This document shows, one piece after another, positions 16,998-25,170 of a DNA stretch of 47,844 nucleotides. The position numbers and the translations under genes were made by a program. Below the pieces are notes generated by a model that saw only the letters and a list, made by a program, of their open reading frames with translations, ran no database searches and was not told the DNA's origin. The DNA comes from Desertifilum tharense IPPAS B-1220 (lineage in GTDB: Bacteria; Cyanobacteriota; Cyanobacteriia; Cyanobacteriales; Desertifilaceae), in contig NZ_MJGC01000070.1 of assembly GCF_001746915.1 (NCBI RefSeq), forward strand, positions 1 to 47,844, read 5' to 3'. Within the stretch, counting starts at the first letter, position 1, and every line of letters begins with the position of its first letter.

Positions 16998-17684
16998 ATG
17001 ACGACTTCTATTCCTCAGTATCCCCCCTTGGAGAATGGCGATCGCCTGACGCGTCCCGAATTTGAACGCCGCTATACAGCAAACCCCTACGTCCAAAAAG
17101 CAGAACTGATTGAAGGCATTGTTTACGTGGCATCTCCCCTGCGCTTCCAGCAACACGCAGAACCTCATAGCCGCTTGCATGGCTGGTTGTGGACGTATCA
17201 AGTGAGTACGCCAGGTTTGCTGTTGGGTATTGAACCCACCGTTCGCCTAGACTTAGACAACGAACCCCAACCCGATATTGTCTTAATTTTGGAAGAAGCC
17301 GCAGGAGGAGGCGCTAGATTAACCGAAGAGGGTTATTTAGAAGGCGTACCCGAATTAGTCGTGGAAATTGCAGCCAGTAGCGCTGCCATTGATTTAGGCG
17401 GTAAACAACGGGCTTATCGTCGGAATGGGGTACGAGAATACATCGTTTGGCAATCGTTTGAACAACGCTTAGATTGGTTTGAATTGGTAGAGGGAGACTA
17501 CCAACCGCTGATGAGCGATCGCGATCGCATTATTCGTTCTCGTCAGTTTCCGGGTTTGTGGTTAGCGGTGGATGCGCTATTAAACAATCAAATGATCCAA
17601 GTTTTGCAGGTCTTGCAACAGGGCATCGCCTCGCCGGAACACGCCGCCTTTGTAGAACAGTTAGGATCTAGGAGGTTGCGATGA
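16998..17684 (+). CDS. Uma2 family endonuclease-like protein (second pair, first gene)
   Basis: A Uma2/DUF820 protein of about 228 residues from the ATG at 16998; an in-frame TTG at 16971 is less likely. It shows PQPDIVLIL, then LVVEIAASS, a Lys in GGKQRAYRRNGVREYIVW, and a C-terminal helical extension. The candidate PD-(D/E)XK residues are therefore all present, unlike the pair at 4.3-5.7 kb. Its stop overlaps the start of the next Uma2 gene (ATGA), so the two are coupled. The two proteins are diverged, not recent copies. Role unknown. Confidence 0.87.
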   Translation: MTTSIPQYPPLENGDRLTRPEFERRYTANPYVQKAELIEGIVYVASPLRFQQHAEPHSRLHGWLWTYQVSTPGLLLGIEPTVRLDLDNEPQPDIVLILEEAAGGGARLTEEGYLEGVPELVVEIAASSAAIDLGGKQRAYRRNGVREYIVWQSFEQRLDWFELVEGDYQPLMSDRDRIIRSRQFPGLWLAVDALLNNQMIQVLQVLQQGIASPEHAAFVEQLGSRRLR

Positions 17685-18265
17685 CGATTTCCTCTCAACT
17701 CATGACGCTAGAGGATTTTCTCAGTTATGACGATGGCACAGATACCCGATATGAGCTAGAGGACGGAGAGTTGCTGGCTATGCCCACAGAGAGCGATCGC
17801 AATATCCGCATTGCCTCTTTTTTGTTTGCCTATTTTTTACAACTAGGAATCCCGTTTTATCGGTTAAGAATTGGCACCGAAATCGCCGTCAGTGGTAGAA
17901 GGGCTACGGTACGCCTTCCCGATTTAATGGTATTAACTGAAGAACTCGCACTCATGTTAGCAGGAGCCAGTCGTTCTCTTGTTACCTTAGATATGCCACC
18001 CCCGCAGTTAGTTGTAGAAGTGGTGAGTCCGGGACAACCGCAGCAAGAACGAGATTACCGTTATAAACGTTCTCAATACGAAGCGCGAGGAATTAGCGAA
18101 TATTGGATTGTTGACCCCATTCAAGAACGCATTACCGTCTTAAGTTGGGTTGCAGGACTCTACGAGGAGGGTGTCTATCAGGGAGAAAGTGCGATCGCTT
18201 CTAGTTTCCTACAAGAGTTAGGGGGAATTTTAACCGCAATCCAAATCTTGCAAGCAGGTAACTAG
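17681..18265 (+). CDS. Uma2 family endonuclease-like protein (second pair, second gene)
   Basis: A 194-residue Uma2/DUF820 protein starting in the ATGA overlap with its upstream partner. Motifs are the family standard: MTLEDFLSY, YELEDGEL, RLPDLMVL, LVVEVVSPG, a Lys in YRYKRSQYEARGISEYWIVDP. Two different Uma2 proteins translated in tandem could act as a heteromeric pair; this is speculation. Its stop codon is one base from the convergent radA stop. Confidence 0.88.
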   Translation: MTISSQLMTLEDFLSYDDGTDTRYELEDGELLAMPTESDRNIRIASFLFAYFLQLGIPFYRLRIGTEIAVSGRRATVRLPDLMVLTEELALMLAGASRSLVTLDMPPPQLVVEVVSPGQPQQERDYRYKRSQYEARGISEYWIVDPIQERITVLSWVAGLYEEGVYQGESAIASSFLQELGGILTAIQILQAGN

Positions 18266-18266
18266 C

Positions 18267-19823
18267 CTACTCCTCAAATTCCTCCTCCGGTTCCTCCGCC
18301 TCCGATCGCAATTGTGCCGGAATTGCCGCAATAATGGCATCAAGTACCCGCGATACTGGAATAATCGTTAACCCCATATCGGGTAACGATTGACCTTTAG
18401 GAACGATCGCCCGTTTAAATCCCAGTTTAGCCGCCTCCTTTAAGCGTAACTCCAACTGAGATACCGCCCGAACCTGACCGCCCAAACCTACCTCGCCAAT
18501 TAATACGGTACGCGGATCGACGCGGCGATCGCGAAAACTGGCAACCACCGCCACCGCAATTCCCAAATCGGCGGCGGGTTCCTCCACCCCCAAACCCCCC
18601 GCCGACGCCACATAAGCATCCAGCTTCGAGAGGGGAATTCCCACCCGCTTTTCCAACACCGCCAAAATTTGCAGCAAGCGATTGGACTCTACCCCCGTCG
18701 TCGAACGGCGCGGCGAACCATAACTGGTTGGACTCACCAACGCCTGTAACTCCACCACAATCGGTCTTGTCCCTTCACAGGCTACAATCGTCGCCGTTCC
18801 CGATACAAACTCATCGCGGTTGCCCAAAAATAGCTCAGACGGGTTCGCCACCTCATCCAACCCTTGCGCCACCATCTCAAACACGCCGATTTCGTGGGTT
18901 GCGCCAAACCGATTTTTCATCGAGCGTAATAGGCGATGAGAGGCAAAGCGATCGCCCTCAAAATACAATACCGTATCGACCAAATGTTCTAAGACACGCG
19001 GCCCGGCGATCGCCCCATCCTTGGTTACATGACCCACAATAAACAGCGTAATATTTTCCCGCTTCGCCACCTGCATCAGCGCCGAAGTACATTCGCGCAC
19101 CTGTGCCACCGAACCGGGTGCAGAAGTCAAACTGGGAAAATAAATCGTCTGAATGCTATCAATCACCGCCAAATTGGGTTTCAGCGCCTCCATCTCCCGT
19201 AAAATTTCCTCTAAATCCGTTTCTGGTAACAGATAGAAATTTTGATCGGACGTTGCTTGAGAGGCTTCTATTTCTTCCCCTAGTCGTTGAGCCTTGCCAT
19301 TTCCCATTTCTCCAGAATCCTTCCCATTACTCATGCGGCGAGTGTCCCCTTTCCCCACACCCAAACGCGCCGCCCGTAACTTCACCTGCTGGCCGGATTC
19401 TTCCCCCGACACATAGAGAACGCGATGGGTATAGGACAATTGATTCGCCACCTGCAACAGCAACGTAGACTTGCCTATCCCCGGTTCGCCGCCAATCAGC
19501 ACCAGCGAACCCGGAACAATTCCCCCACCCAAAACTCGATCCAATTCCCCATAACTCGAAGTCCAACGCATGACCGCCGCATCCGAAATCTGAGATAATT
19601 TCACAGCAGCCCTAGGTTGAGCGGGGCCTTTATTCTTGCCTGACTTGTCGCCCTCTCGCATCCACGCCGAACTATTCAAGCTCGGTCTTCCAGGGACAGT
19701 CGCCGCCGAACTCACTTGTTCTACTAGGGAATCCCAGCTATCGCAAGCCGGACATTTGCCAAACCATTGGGAAGACTCAGCCCCACATTGGTTGCACGTG
19801 TAAATGGTTCGAGATTTTGGCAT
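18267..19823 (-). CDS. radA: DNA repair protein RadA with an inserted segment
   Basis: A RecA-like branch-migration ATPase for recombination intermediates (also called Sms). The 518-residue protein has the N-terminal zinc finger (CNQC...CPAC, residues 10-27), Walker A GGEPGIGKST (111-120), the RadA-specific KNRFG motif, and a C-terminal Lon-like domain (GGLGVEEPAADL onward). It is about 50-60 residues longer than typical. Most of the excess is a Gly/Asn/Lys/Glu-rich stretch at about residues 157-194, between ARLGV and FYLLPETDL, which normally are nearly adjacent. That stretch includes NGKDSGEMGNGK, which looks repeat-derived. The frame is kept, so the protein is probably functional. Confidence 0.95.
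   Translation of the reverse strand: MPKSRTIYTCNQCGAESSQWFGKCPACDSWDSLVEQVSSAATVPGRPSLNSSAWMREGDKSGKNKGPAQPRAAVKLSQISDAAVMRWTSSYGELDRVLGGGIVPGSLVLIGGEPGIGKSTLLLQVANQLSYTHRVLYVSGEESGQQVKLRAARLGVGKGDTRRMSNGKDSGEMGNGKAQRLGEEIEASQATSDQNFYLLPETDLEEILREMEALKPNLAVIDSIQTIYFPSLTSAPGSVAQVRECTSALMQVAKRENITLFIVGHVTKDGAIAGPRVLEHLVDTVLYFEGDRFASHRLLRSMKNRFGATHEIGVFEMVAQGLDEVANPSELFLGNRDEFVSGTATIVACEGTRPIVVELQALVSPTSYGSPRRSTTGVESNRLLQILAVLEKRVGIPLSKLDAYVASAGGLGVEEPAADLGIAVAVVASFRDRRVDPRTVLIGEVGLGGQVRAVSQLELRLKEAAKLGFKRAIVPKGQSLPDMGLTIIPVSRVLDAIIAAIPAQLRSEAEEPEEEFEE
19242..19355 (-). repeat. Low-complexity in-frame insertion inside radA
   Basis: About 114 bases encode a hydrophilic Gly/Asn/Lys/Glu-rich segment (SNGKDSGEMGNGKAQ) absent from the usual RadA core. 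On the coding strand it contains repeated purine-rich blocks (atgggaa, atgggaaatgg) similar in style to the dispersed G-rich repeats elsewhere. Origin from such a repeat is inference. Confidence 0.45.
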
Positions 19824-20094
19824 GGGAAATTGGCAAATTTAAAGCGTTTTTAATGTCCCAATCAAAGCGTAGACCGAATCTAGACAAACCCTGGAGATTT
19901 TATAAAGGATTTAGGCTTGGGGTTGCGGCCTCGGTTGAATTCTCCAGGGGGGCGATCGCGATTGCTACTCCAAATTAATAAGTAGAAAATGCGAGCCTTT
20001 TGCTTAAAACCCCTAAATCGGCATACCATTTTAATTAAGATCGGGTGAATTCAAGCATAGAAACTATTGGTTCAGTTAGGGAGTATCGAGTCAA

Positions 20095-20826
20095 TTGGAC
20101 AATCACAAAGAAAAAATTCTGGTCGTTGATGACGAGGCCAGTATCCGTCGCATCCTAGAGACTCGTTTGTCAATGATTGGCTACGATGTCGTCACGGCTG
20201 CGGATGGTGAAGAAGCCTTAGAGACCTTCCGCTCTACGGTTCCTGACTTAGTGGTTTTGGACGTAATGATGCCGAAGCTAGATGGTTATGGGGTTTGCCA
20301 AGAACTCCGTAAAGAATCCGACGTTCCCATCATTATGCTAACGGCTTTAGGCGATGTTGCCGACCGAATTACCGGCCTGGAGTTGGGGGCGGATGACTAC
20401 GTAGTCAAGCCCTTCTCCCCGAAAGAACTAGAGGCTCGCATTCGGTCTGTATTGCGTCGAGTCGATAAAACCTCCACATCGGGAATCCCCAGTTCTGGCG
20501 TGATCCATGTGAGCAGCTTGCGGATCGACACCAACAAGCGCCAAGTCTACAAAGGCGACGAACGCATCCGCTTAACGGGGATGGAATTTAGTTTATTAGA
20601 GTTGCTGGTCAGTCGTTCGGGCGAACCCTTCTCGCGCTCGGAAATTCTCCAAGAAGTCTGGGGCTATACCCCCGAACGTCACGTCGATACGCGGGTTGTC
20701 GATGTCCATATCTCGCGCCTGCGAGCCAAGCTAGAAGACGATCCGAGCAATCCCGAACTGATTTTGACCGCCAGAGGGACGGGCTATCTGTTCCAGCGGA
20801 TTATCGAACCCGGAATGGATGATTAG
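20095..20826 (+). CDS. rpaB: OmpR-family response regulator RpaB
   Basis: A DNA-binding response regulator (Ycf27 type) that controls high-light and photosystem genes and phycobilisome energy coupling in cyanobacteria. The 243-residue protein has a receiver domain with phospho-accepting Asp in LVVLDVMMPKLDGYG and Lys in DDYVVKPFSPKELEAR. A winged-helix domain follows (GMEFSLLELLVSRSGEPFSRSEILQEVWGY region and VVDVHISRLRAKLEDDP). The sequence is close to what I recall of Synechocystis RpaB throughout. Start is a TTG at 20095, since no ATG or GTG is in frame before the conserved KEKILVVDDE; AGGGAG lies 12 bases upstream. plsX follows 114 bases later. Confidence 0.95.
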   Translation: MDNHKEKILVVDDEASIRRILETRLSMIGYDVVTAADGEEALETFRSTVPDLVVLDVMMPKLDGYGVCQELRKESDVPIIMLTALGDVADRITGLELGADDYVVKPFSPKELEARIRSVLRRVDKTSTSGIPSSGVIHVSSLRIDTNKRQVYKGDERIRLTGMEFSLLELLVSRSGEPFSRSEILQEVWGYTPERHVDTRVVDVHISRLRAKLEDDPSNPELILTARGTGYLFQRIIEPGMDD

Positions 20827-20940
20827 TCCCAGGGTCATCAGTCCAGGGTTGGAGAGCGATTCATCGACAACCCCCGACTTTTGACCCCTGAAAGCTAACA
20901 GCTAATGGTACAATTTGTAAGGCTTTTATGACTTTGATCG

Positions 20941-21975
20941 ATGGGATCAACTCTGGCACGAATCGCAATTGATGCTATGGGTGGGGACCACGCCCCAGGC
21001 GAAATTGTCGCGGGAGCATTACGGGCGCGAGAAGAACTCGGCGTGGAAATCTTGCTGGTGGGCGATCCACAGCAGATAGAAGAAGCCCTAGCAAAACACA
21101 CACATTCACACCAGTTGGAAATTGTTCCGGCTGAAGGCGTCGTTGCGATGAACGAAGAGCCTTTAGTGGGTCTGAGGCGCAAGCCTAAAGCATCCATCAA
21201 TGTAGCGATGGACTTGGTGAAGCGGAAACGCGCTGATGCGGTTGTTTCTGCGGGTCATTCGGGGGCGGCGATGGCTGCGGCTTTATTGCGCTTAGGTCGT
21301 TTGCGGGGCATTGACCGCCCTGCAATTGGTGCAGTTTTTCCAACCTTGATTGCCGGTAAGCCCGTTCTGGTTCTAGATGTTGGGGCAAATGTAGACTGTC
21401 GGCCTCACTTTCTGGAACAGTTTGCCACGATGGGCAGCGTTTACTCGCAATATGTTCTGGGGATTCCTGAACCCAAGGTGGGCTTGCTCAATATTGGGGA
21501 AGAATCCTGTAAAGGCAATGAGTTAGCCTTGAGAACCTATCAGCTTTTGCAAGATAATCCGCATATTTCCTTTATTGGCAACGCTGAAGGGCGCGATGTC
21601 CTTTCGGGTCGCTACGACGTGATCGTCTGCGACGGCTTTGTGGGAAATGTGTTGCTGAAGTTTGCCGAAGCTGTGGGCGAGGTGGCGCTGAACATTCTGC
21701 GCGAAGAGCTACCTCTAGGCTTGCACGGTCAGATTGGGACAGCAATCTTGAAACCGAATCTCAGACGGATTAAACAACGCCTCGATCATGCCGAACATGG
21801 TGGCGGGTTGTTGTTAGGGGTCGCGGGGATTTGCATTATCGGTCACGGTAGCTCTCAAGCACCGACGGTGTTTAATGCCATTCGCCTTGCTAAAGAGGCG
21901 GTTGACAATCAGGTATTGGAGCGCATTGCTTCCCAATATCAGGAAACTCCTCAGCAATCTGAAGAAAAAGTATAG
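20941..21975 (+). CDS. plsX: Phosphate acyltransferase PlsX
   Basis: Makes acyl-phosphate from acyl-ACP, the first step of phosphatidic acid synthesis by the PlsX/PlsY route. The 344-residue protein has the family N-terminus IAIDAMGGDHAPGEIV, SAGHSGAAMAAALL, LDVGANVDCRP, and GFVGNVLLKFAE near the C-terminal third. It is followed by fabH and fabD on the same strand, the frequent plsX-fabH-fabD arrangement, so lipid synthesis genes are probably co-regulated. The ATG at 20941 is directly preceded by a spacer of 114 bases after rpaB. Confidence 0.96.
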   Translation: MGSTLARIAIDAMGGDHAPGEIVAGALRAREELGVEILLVGDPQQIEEALAKHTHSHQLEIVPAEGVVAMNEEPLVGLRRKPKASINVAMDLVKRKRADAVVSAGHSGAAMAAALLRLGRLRGIDRPAIGAVFPTLIAGKPVLVLDVGANVDCRPHFLEQFATMGSVYSQYVLGIPEPKVGLLNIGEESCKGNELALRTYQLLQDNPHISFIGNAEGRDVLSGRYDVIVCDGFVGNVLLKFAEAVGEVALNILREELPLGLHGQIGTAILKPNLRRIKQRLDHAEHGGGLLLGVAGICIIGHGSSQAPTVFNAIRLAKEAVDNQVLERIASQYQETPQQSEEKV

Positions 21976-22125
21976 GGTCATGGGGCGATCGCTTTTAATG
22001 CGTTCTTCGTGAGGCAACGCGCCTGCTCTCTCGGTTGCGCCATTGGTGCTGCCCGAAAGAAATGGCCACCCACGAGTGATTTCACAACTCACGCTCTGTC
22101 CCGCTCGTTTCGTGGAGAAACAACA

Positions 22126-23124
22126 TTGAATCAATCAGGGAATGGTGTTGCTTTTATTGGCAGTGGCTCGGCAACGCCCCAAGTGACGCTCTCAAATGAG
22201 ACCCTTAGTCAGATTGTGGAGACTTCCGATGAGTGGATTCGCACTCGCACGGGAATTCAACGACGCCGACTGGTAACGCCCGATCGCACGATGACGGATC
22301 TGGCGATCGCGGCCGCTCAATCTGCTCTAGACATGGCTAATTTAGCCGCCACAGAGCTAGATTTAATTATCCTAGCCACCTCAACGGCCGATGACCTGTT
22401 TGGTAGCGCCAGCTTGATTCAAGCGCAAATCGGAGCCTCTAGAGCGGTTGCTTTTGATTTAACAGCAGCCTGTTCGGGGTTTGTGTTTGGCTTAGTCACG
22501 GCCTCGCAATTTATCCGCACGGGCGCTTATCGCAACGTCCTGCTGATTGGGGCCGATGTGCTGTCGCGGTGGGTAGACTGGGGCGATCGCTCTAGCTGCG
22601 TCCTATTCGGCGATGGGGCCGGGGCCGTGGTGATGCAAGCCACCGATGAGAGCGATCGCCTTTTGGGGTTTGAACTCAGAAGCGATGGCAGCATGAACGC
22701 CTGCTTGCGACTCGCCTATCAAGGGGAATCTCGCACCCTGATGGATGGCGTCACCATCACCCAAGGCACCTACGGCCCGATTACCATGAATGGCAAAGAA
22801 GTCTATCGCTTTGCGGTTCAGCGCGTCCCCGAAGTGATTGAAAAGGCCCTATTCCGGGCGAATATGACTTCAGCCCAAATTGACTGGCTGCTGCTGCATC
22901 AAGCCAATCAACGCATTTTAGATGCCGTTGCCCAACGGTTAAATATTGATAGCGCCAAAGTTCTCAGCAACTTAGCCAACTATGGCAATACATCGGCGGC
23001 TTCAATTCCCCTCGCCTTAGACGAAGCGGTACGCAGCGGTAAAGTGAAACCCGGAGATGCGATCGCCGCCTCTGGTTTTGGCGCGGGCTTAACTTGGGGG
23101 GCCGCTATTTTTCAATGGGGTTAA
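22126..23124 (+). CDS. fabH: 3-oxoacyl-ACP synthase III (KASIII) FabH
   Basis: Starts fatty acid synthesis by condensing acetyl-CoA with malonyl-ACP. The catalytic triad is visible: C116 in TAACSGF, H258 in LLHQANQR and N288 in NYGNTSAAS. The open frame runs back to 22009, but the conserved protein starts at a TTG at 22126 (NQSGNGVAFIGSG) with GGAG about ten bases upstream. That gives about 332 residues, normal for FabH. The extra upstream codons are not conserved-looking. fabD starts 18 bases after the stop. Confidence 0.95.
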   Translation: MNQSGNGVAFIGSGSATPQVTLSNETLSQIVETSDEWIRTRTGIQRRRLVTPDRTMTDLAIAAAQSALDMANLAATELDLIILATSTADDLFGSASLIQAQIGASRAVAFDLTAACSGFVFGLVTASQFIRTGAYRNVLLIGADVLSRWVDWGDRSSCVLFGDGAGAVVMQATDESDRLLGFELRSDGSMNACLRLAYQGESRTLMDGVTITQGTYGPITMNGKEVYRFAVQRVPEVIEKALFRANMTSAQIDWLLLHQANQRILDAVAQRLNIDSAKVLSNLANYGNTSAASIPLALDEAVRSGKVKPGDAIAASGFGAGLTWGAAIFQWG

Positions 23125-23142
23125 TATCACGAATTTATAGCA

Positions 23143-24015
23143 ATGACAAAAACAGCATGGGTTTTTCCGGGACAAGGTTCTCAAGAAGTTGGTATGGGTG
23201 TAGATTTTGCTCAACATCCCGATGCTCAAACCAAATTTGAACAAGCGGAAGCCATTTTAGGTTGGTCAATTTTAGACATCGTTCAAGGCGAGGCCAGCCA
23301 GCTTTCCCAAACGCTTTATACTCAACCCTGCTTGTATGTTGTAGAAAGCATTTTGGTTGATTTTCTGCGCCAAACTCATCCCCAACCCGATTTAGTAGCC
23401 GGCCATAGTTTAGGCGAATATGTGGCCCTCTATGCGGCGGGAGTGTTTGATTTTGCCACTGGATTGCAACTGGTTAAGCGTCGTGCTGAACTGATGGATA
23501 GCGCTGCTGGCGGCAAAATGGCAGCCTTAATTGGCTTCGATCGCGAACAACTCGAACAAGCCATTCAACAAACTGAAGGTGTCGTCTTAGCTAACGATAA
23601 CAGTTCTGCTCAGGTGGTGATTTCTGGAACGCCCGAAGCAGTAGAAGCCGTTTTAGGGCAAATTAAAGTCAAACGCGCCGTTCCCTTAAGCGTGTCGGGT
23701 GCCTTTCATTCCCCCTTCATGGCGATCGCGGCGACTGAATTTGCTCAAGAATTAGCAAAGATTGAATTTCAAACCGCAAAAATGCCCGTTTTGTCGAATG
23801 TGGAACCCAATCCCACAACCGATGCCAACCTGTTAAAAGAACGCCTGAATCAACAAATGACAGGTTCTGTCCGCTGGCGCGAAATTTGCTTAAACCTGGC
23901 AGAATTAGGCGTAGAAAAAGTTGTTGAAGTGGGGCCGGGTAAAGTTTTAACTGGCTTAGTTAAACGCACTTGCCCCAATTTAGCCTTAGAAAACATCAGT
24001 TCCATTTCGCTCTAG
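23143..24015 (+). CDS. fabD: Malonyl-CoA:ACP transacylase FabD
   Basis: Transfers malonyl from CoA to acyl carrier protein, supplying chain-extension units. The 290-residue protein has the FPGQGSQ start motif, the nucleophile S89 in AGHSLGEYVAL, the active-site His H189 in GAFHSPFM, and a C-terminal EVGPGKVLTGLV block. It is the last gene of the lipid group; the usual plsC neighbour is not found, and a phosphate-type binding protein gene with its own control region follows. Confidence 0.96.
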   Translation: MTKTAWVFPGQGSQEVGMGVDFAQHPDAQTKFEQAEAILGWSILDIVQGEASQLSQTLYTQPCLYVVESILVDFLRQTHPQPDLVAGHSLGEYVALYAAGVFDFATGLQLVKRRAELMDSAAGGKMAALIGFDREQLEQAIQQTEGVVLANDNSSAQVVISGTPEAVEAVLGQIKVKRAVPLSVSGAFHSPFMAIAATEFAQELAKIEFQTAKMPVLSNVEPNPTTDANLLKERLNQQMTGSVRWREICLNLAELGVEKVVEVGPGKVLTGLVKRTCPNLALENISSISL

Positions 24016-24040
24016 AAAATACCTTGCTTAACAAGAGAGT

Positions 24041-24078
24041 TAACCTGAAAATAACCTAGATTAACCTTCAGTTAAAAC
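24041..24078 (+). promoter_or_regulatory. Pho box (SphR/PhoB-type operator)
   Basis: TAACCT occurs at 24041, 24052 and 24062 and a degenerate copy TAAAAC at 24073, spaced 11, 10 and 11 bases. This is the cyanobacterial Pho box pattern of 8-bp TTAACCT-like direct repeats separated by 3 bases. It lies 25 bases before a TATACT -10 candidate and 148 bases before a PstS-like gene, which fits control by phosphate starvation. Confidence 0.85.
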
Positions 24079-24222
24079 CATCAGTCCTGAGAGCGCTAAA
24101 GCTATACTTGACCCAACGTTGATTTAGCTCAAGGTCGCGTTTCTCAATCAACCCAACCCCACCTCATCAGGGGAAGTTCGCAACTCGTTGAGGCTGGCTA
24201 GAGTCCCTCTCAGGACTGATGG
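24078..24222. repeat. Perfect 16-bp inverted repeat flanking the promoter/leader
   Basis: CCATCAGTCCTGAGAG at 24078-24093 is the exact reverse complement of 24207-24222. The left arm touches the last Pho-box repeat and the right arm ends three bases before the ATG of the PstS-like gene. A smaller nested pair, GTTGATT/AATCAAC, lies between. It may be a mini-element, or a structure masking the start region if a transcript includes both arms. Confidence 0.8.
24103..24108 (+). promoter_or_regulatory. -10 candidate TATACT downstream of the Pho box
   Basis: TATACT matches the -10 consensus at five of six positions and lies about 25 bases past the end of the Pho box, where an activator-dependent -10 is expected. 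No separate -35 is needed at such promoters. Confidence 0.5.
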
Positions 24223-24225
24223 ATT

Positions 24226-25170
24226 ATGACTCAAAAAAACAGTTCGTCGATCCTAGTTTTTATCTCCTTTCTCCTGTTGTTATTGGGAGGGGGATATTAC
24301 TGGTTTTTCTTGAATCCCTCTGGTTCGTTAACTGGCGAATCCACTTCCACCACAACTCAAAGTGCAGTCGCCTCGCCCGATACGCTATTAGTAACCCAGC
24401 CGAACCCTACTGTCCTCGCCATAGATGGCAGCGTTACAATGGTGAGATTGGTTAAACTCTTGCAAAACGGTTTTAGCCAGCAAAATCCGAATATTCCCAT
24501 AACCTACGGCATTCCCAATGGCAACCCCACCGGATCGAATGGGGGGATGGCGAACTTAATCGCGCAACGGGTGCAACTCGCCGCCACCTCGCGACCTTTA
24601 AACGCCACAGAGGTTCAAGCAGGCTTGCAAGCGATTCCCGTGGCTAGAGATGCCCTTGCCATCGTCATTGGGGCTAGCAATCCCTTTTCAGGCAGTCTAA
24701 CCCTAGAGGAATTGAAAGGCATCTTTCAAGGGCAAATTACGAATTGGTCGGAAGTAGGCGGGCCGAATGTTCCCATCCGCGTTTTAAACCGTTCTCCCAA
24801 TAGCGGTAGCTATACCCTCTTTCAAGAGATGGTTTTGTTAGGAGAACCCTTTGGACAAGATGGCACCAATTTTGTCACCTATACCCGCGATGTAACGACG
24901 CCGATTTTACAGGCTTTGAGAACGGATGGGATTAGTTATACCACCGTTGCTCAAGCCCAAAATCAGCAAACGGTCAAAATTATCCCTATTAATGGCATAT
25001 TGCCAACAGATGCGGCAGCCGTACAGAATGGCACCTATCCCATTAGCCGGAATGTGTTTTTTGCCGTTCCCAAACAAACCAGTCCTGTGGTTAAAGCTTT
25101 TATCGATTTTGCGCGTTCTCCCCAAGGTCAACAGTTCGTTCAACAAGCGGAATTTATCCCGATTCCTTAA
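24226..25170 (+). CDS. PstS-like phosphate-binding protein (PBP superfamily)
   Basis: A periplasmic substrate-binding protein of the PstS/SphX type, expected to capture phosphate. The 314 residues start with a hydrophobic segment (about 9-28) without a lipobox cysteine, so it is a membrane anchor or uncleaved signal, then a Ser/Thr-rich linker. The binding domain contains IDGSVTM, ATSRPLN, the LEELKGIFQGQITNW block typical of PstS-like proteins and RSPNSGSYTLFQEM. No pstC, pstA or pstB is adjacent, so it works with a transporter encoded elsewhere or as a sensor. The Pho box upstream supports induction under phosphate limitation. The stop interlocks with the convergent Omp85 gene stop in TTAA. 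Confidence 0.88.
   Translation: MTQKNSSSILVFISFLLLLLGGGYYWFFLNPSGSLTGESTSTTTQSAVASPDTLLVTQPNPTVLAIDGSVTMVRLVKLLQNGFSQQNPNIPITYGIPNGNPTGSNGGMANLIAQRVQLAATSRPLNATEVQAGLQAIPVARDALAIVIGASNPFSGSLTLEELKGIFQGQITNWSEVGGPNVPIRVLNRSPNSGSYTLFQEMVLLGEPFGQDGTNFVTYTRDVTTPILQALRTDGISYTTVAQAQNQQTVKIIPINGILPTDAAAVQNGTYPISRNVFFAVPKQTSPVVKAFIDFARSPQGQQFVQQAEFIPIP

Noticed and set aside
18728..19468. Proline-rich plus-strand frames opposite radA
   Set aside because: Antisense shadows of radA; composition is typical of complementary reading of a conserved gene.
19889..19949. 9-bp inverted repeat CCCTGGAGA/TCTCCAGGG before rpaB considered as a regulator site
   Set aside because: Match is short with a 43-base gap, and no known RpaB or HLR1 motif coincides; kept out of the feature list.
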